From contig NZ_JACZCR010000009.1 in NCBI RefSeq assembly GCF_014904735.1, forward strand, positions 53,189 to 117,188: a DNA stretch of 64,000 nt, read 5' to 3'. Positions 61,980 through 64,000 of the stretch are shown one piece after another; position 1 is the stretch's first letter, and each line of letters opens with the position of its first letter. Position numbers and translations under genes: made by a program. The DNA comes from Microbulbifer hainanensis. Lineage in GTDB: Bacteria > Pseudomonadota > Gammaproteobacteria > Pseudomonadales > Cellvibrionaceae. The notes beneath the pieces were generated by a model. That model did not search any database. It was not told the DNA's origin and worked only from the letters and a program-made list of their open reading frames with translations.

Positions 61980-63914
61980 CTACGGCAAACGGAAGCGTTC
62001 GGCGATATCCGCCCAGGCAACCAGTTTGAAGTTCTGTGTTTCCGCTGGCATGCGATTGCGACCGTCCTGGACAACCAGCAGGCCCTGCGAATAGGCGGCG
62101 CCCAGCGGCGCAGAGGTCACTTCCAGGCCATCGGTTTCCGAGCTGCCGTCGACCCCGAGCCCCGGGTTCCCATCCACGCGGAAATGGCCGACGAAGCGGC
62201 TGCCGTCGCGGCTGTACAGGGCGTAACTGTTATTGCCCTGGCTGGATACCACCAGGTAGCCGCTGTCGCCGTCGTGGTAGAGCCCCATCCCCTCGACATC
62301 GTCGACCAGGTTTTCCCCGTCGACTTCCGCCACCAGTTGCGGCTTGCCCTCGCCGGCGAGAAACGCGCTGATATCCAGGCGCCAGATACCGCGGTCCTCT
62401 TCACCGAAGAACAGCGTATGGCGCTCATCGTCGGCGACACAGCCCTCCACCTGGCTCGCCACCTTCAGGTTGGCGCGCGGGCGCAGCTGCCAGTCGCGAC
62501 CATTGTCATCGAGGACAATTTCCAGCAGCTGCAGGCCACCCTTCTTGTCGGTAACCCAGACAAAGTCGCGGTGGTCGCGGCGATACATACACAGCCCATA
62601 GGGATCCGGCATATCCAGCGGAAGCAATCCCAGACTCTCTACCACACCGCTATCCGAAATCGCGAACAGGTTGATGCCGGGCGTGCTGCGGTTGGAAGCC
62701 GCGGCAATGGCGTTGATGCCGGGCAGGTCCACCGGACGCAAGTCGACATTGTTCACGCGCCCCACGGCAAACTGCTGGCGCAGCTCGCCGTTCAGGCCGT
62801 AGACATTGAGGCCGTGCTTCTTGTCGGTACCGAGAATCAGGCTGGCGGCGGCATCCTGCGGGTGGATCCAGATTGCCGGATCGTCGGCGGCGTCGCCTGC
62901 AGAAGCGACCGGATCGGTTTCCGCGTGGGCGGCCACCAATGGGATTTCCCGCACGGCCGTTGCGGTCGGCTGCGCTTGCGGCAACGTGACGGTATATTGC
63001 GCAACGCTGTCACTTTCCTCTGCCAGTGCGAATAAATCGCTGCCGCGGCGCGCTGCAGATATCGGTTCCAGGCCCTGCAACTTGCGTGCGAACACTGCCG
63101 GTGCGCGCGCCGTATCCAGGTCGTAGGCGTGCACTTGTCCGCCGCTGGTGAGCCAGACACGATCTTCACTGCCGTCGATCCACAGCCCGCCGAACTCGTC
63201 GCCGAGGTCACTGGCCGCAACAAACACCTCGCGCTCTTCATCGCGCTCCGCATTGCTGTTCAGGCTCCAGAGGCCCAGCGGTGGCTGTGCCACCAGCAGC
63301 CGACCGCGCCGGTCGTCCACTGCACAGCTGCTGACCTGCTCGCCGAAATACAACGGACGCACTTCGCGGAACTGCCAATGGCCCGCTGCCGGATTCAATA
63401 CATATTCGTGGCCGAGACCGTTTTCGTCGATGGCGAACAGATGGCTGCGCATTGCCTGTTCGGCAAAGCACAGCGCCACTTGCGGTGCAGCCATCGCCCG
63501 GGTTCCGATAAGATCGAGCAGGGGCGCACCGGCGGCATCCACACTGAGGCGATGCAGGACTATTTCACTGCGCCCTTCATCGAAGGAGGCCACCAGCCAG
63601 CTGCCGTCACTCTGTGCCTGCAGCGCAAAGCGCTCCACCTTGCCGCCATCCAGAGCCAGCTGCTCCTCACCATTTTCCCGCAACAGCACTAGCCCGCGGG
63701 TTTCGCTGGCGAGTAACAAATAGGATGCATCATCCAGTGTCAGCGGTGCCAACTGGTTGGAGACGACGCTATCCAGTTTTATCTCGGTGCCGGCGCGGAG
63801 AGACTGCTCGTTGCTGCGGTCCACTTCGCCATTGCAGCCGGCCAGCAGTGCAACGGTTAAAGTTAAGAGAACAGAGTTGCGCAGTCCCCCTGGCGTCATG
63901 ATTCTGCTTTTCAT
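61980..63914 (-). CDS. Phytase-like beta-propeller lipoprotein (two propeller halves)
   Basis: A 644-residue lipoprotein (lipobox LLAGC near residue 27). The C-terminal half, from about 340, matches beta-propeller (3-)phytase. It opens TDPVASAGDAADDPAIWIHP, continues ILGTDKKHGLNVYGLNGEL and RVNNVDLRP, and ends with SQGNNSYALYSRDG and DGLEVTSAPLG. The N-terminal half looks like a second, less complete propeller of the kind known in dual-domain phytases. The enzyme releases phosphate from phytate with calcium. The ATG at 63914 has AGGG before it; the frame is open 10 codons further. It should be attached to a membrane and face outward or the periplasm. Confidence 0.88.
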   Translation of the reverse strand: MKSRIMTPGGLRNSVLLTLTVALLAGCNGEVDRSNEQSLRAGTEIKLDSVVSNQLAPLTLDDASYLLLASETRGLVLLRENGEEQLALDGGKVERFALQAQSDGSWLVASFDEGRSEIVLHRLSVDAAGAPLLDLIGTRAMAAPQVALCFAEQAMRSHLFAIDENGLGHEYVLNPAAGHWQFREVRPLYFGEQVSSCAVDDRRGRLLVAQPPLGLWSLNSNAERDEEREVFVAASDLGDEFGGLWIDGSEDRVWLTSGGQVHAYDLDTARAPAVFARKLQGLEPISAARRGSDLFALAEESDSVAQYTVTLPQAQPTATAVREIPLVAAHAETDPVASAGDAADDPAIWIHPQDAAASLILGTDKKHGLNVYGLNGELRQQFAVGRVNNVDLRPVDLPGINAIAAASNRSTPGINLFAISDSGVVESLGLLPLDMPDPYGLCMYRRDHRDFVWVTDKKGGLQLLEIVLDDNGRDWQLRPRANLKVASQVEGCVADDERHTLFFGEEDRGIWRLDISAFLAGEGKPQLVAEVDGENLVDDVEGMGLYHDGDSGYLVVSSQGNNSYALYSRDGSRFVGHFRVDGNPGLGVDGSSETDGLEVTSAPLGAAYSQGLLVVQDGRNRMPAETQNFKLVAWADIAERFRLP

Positions 63915-64000
63915 TGGCGTCGCCCTGTAAAATTCCTGTGACAAATTGATGCCGCTGTTATGGCAAACAGGTGACCAGTCGAAACAAATGCAAAAAGACG

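Noticed and set aside
1..64000. CRISPR arrays, insertion sequences, integrases, tRNA and rRNA genes.
   Set aside because: Looked for on both strands by eye; no spaced repeats, transposase motifs, or tRNA-like or rRNA-like stretches were found.

Overview
The window looks like chromosomal DNA of a marine, GC-rich gammaproteobacterium of the Cellvibrionales type; Microbulbifer or a close relative is my best guess. The reasons are the dense coding, the number of TonB-dependent receptors (four, two of them Oar-like), an Fnr/Anr regulator next to hemN, a DnaT-domain plus lambda-P-like pair in the chromosome, and a large copper island. No rRNA, tRNA, CRISPR array, integrase or insertion sequence was seen. 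The genus call is inference.

Layout. 1-4 kb: the 3' end of an unrecognised gene, then a small anaerobic/nitrosative set (hemerythrin protein, SpoIIAA-like protein, Fnr/Anr regulator, hemN) with two good FNR boxes. 4-10.5 kb: a valine-catabolism pair (3-hydroxyisobutyrate dehydrogenase and 3-hydroxyisobutyryl-CoA hydrolase), ettA, a thioredoxin-fold protein, a MOSC protein and a questin-oxidase-like protein. 10.5-18.4 kb: two Oar-like TonB receptors that share a 38-bp upstream block and both carry EF-hand-like loops. 18.4-26.2 kb: a class I glutamine amidotransferase, OmpW, a secreted amidohydrolase, a third TonB receptor and an AraC regulator. 26.2-31.7 kb: a vitamin B12 uptake locus on the minus strand, btuF-btuC-btuD, then a cobalamin riboswitch, then btuB-cobO. 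31.8-34.3 kb: a small membrane protein, radA and an L,D-transpeptidase.

34.5-50.3 kb is a copper/silver resistance island, nearly all on the plus strand. It runs CopL-like protein, cusC-cusB-cusA, a methyltransferase, a DUF1232 protein, a minus-strand GDCCVFCSYG protein, two PepSY membrane proteins (the second fused to an NqrF-like ferredoxin/flavin reductase), a second Cys/His/Met-rich protein, a DUF411 lipoprotein, and copA(multicopper oxidase)-copB-copC-copD. Together these cover periplasmic oxidation and binding of copper, three-part efflux across the envelope and probably a redox step. A second metal set at 53.1-57.1 kb has a membrane-anchored cupredoxin, a copper P1B-ATPase and a UPF0718 permease.

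50.4-53.1 kb holds an SDR enzyme and a secreted metallo-beta-lactamase-fold enzyme divergent from a TetR regulator, with two palindromic operators between the last two. 57.2-59.2 kb encodes a protein with four DnaT domains whose gene overlaps a lambda-P-like helicase-loader gene. 59.2-64 kb holds an outer-membrane barrel protein, a yeiH/LysR divergent pair and a two-propeller phytase-like lipoprotein.

The least ordinary parts are the PepSY plus NqrF-like fusion inside the copper island, the fourfold-DnaT/P-like pair, and the shared promoter block with calcium-type loops in the two Oar-like receptors.
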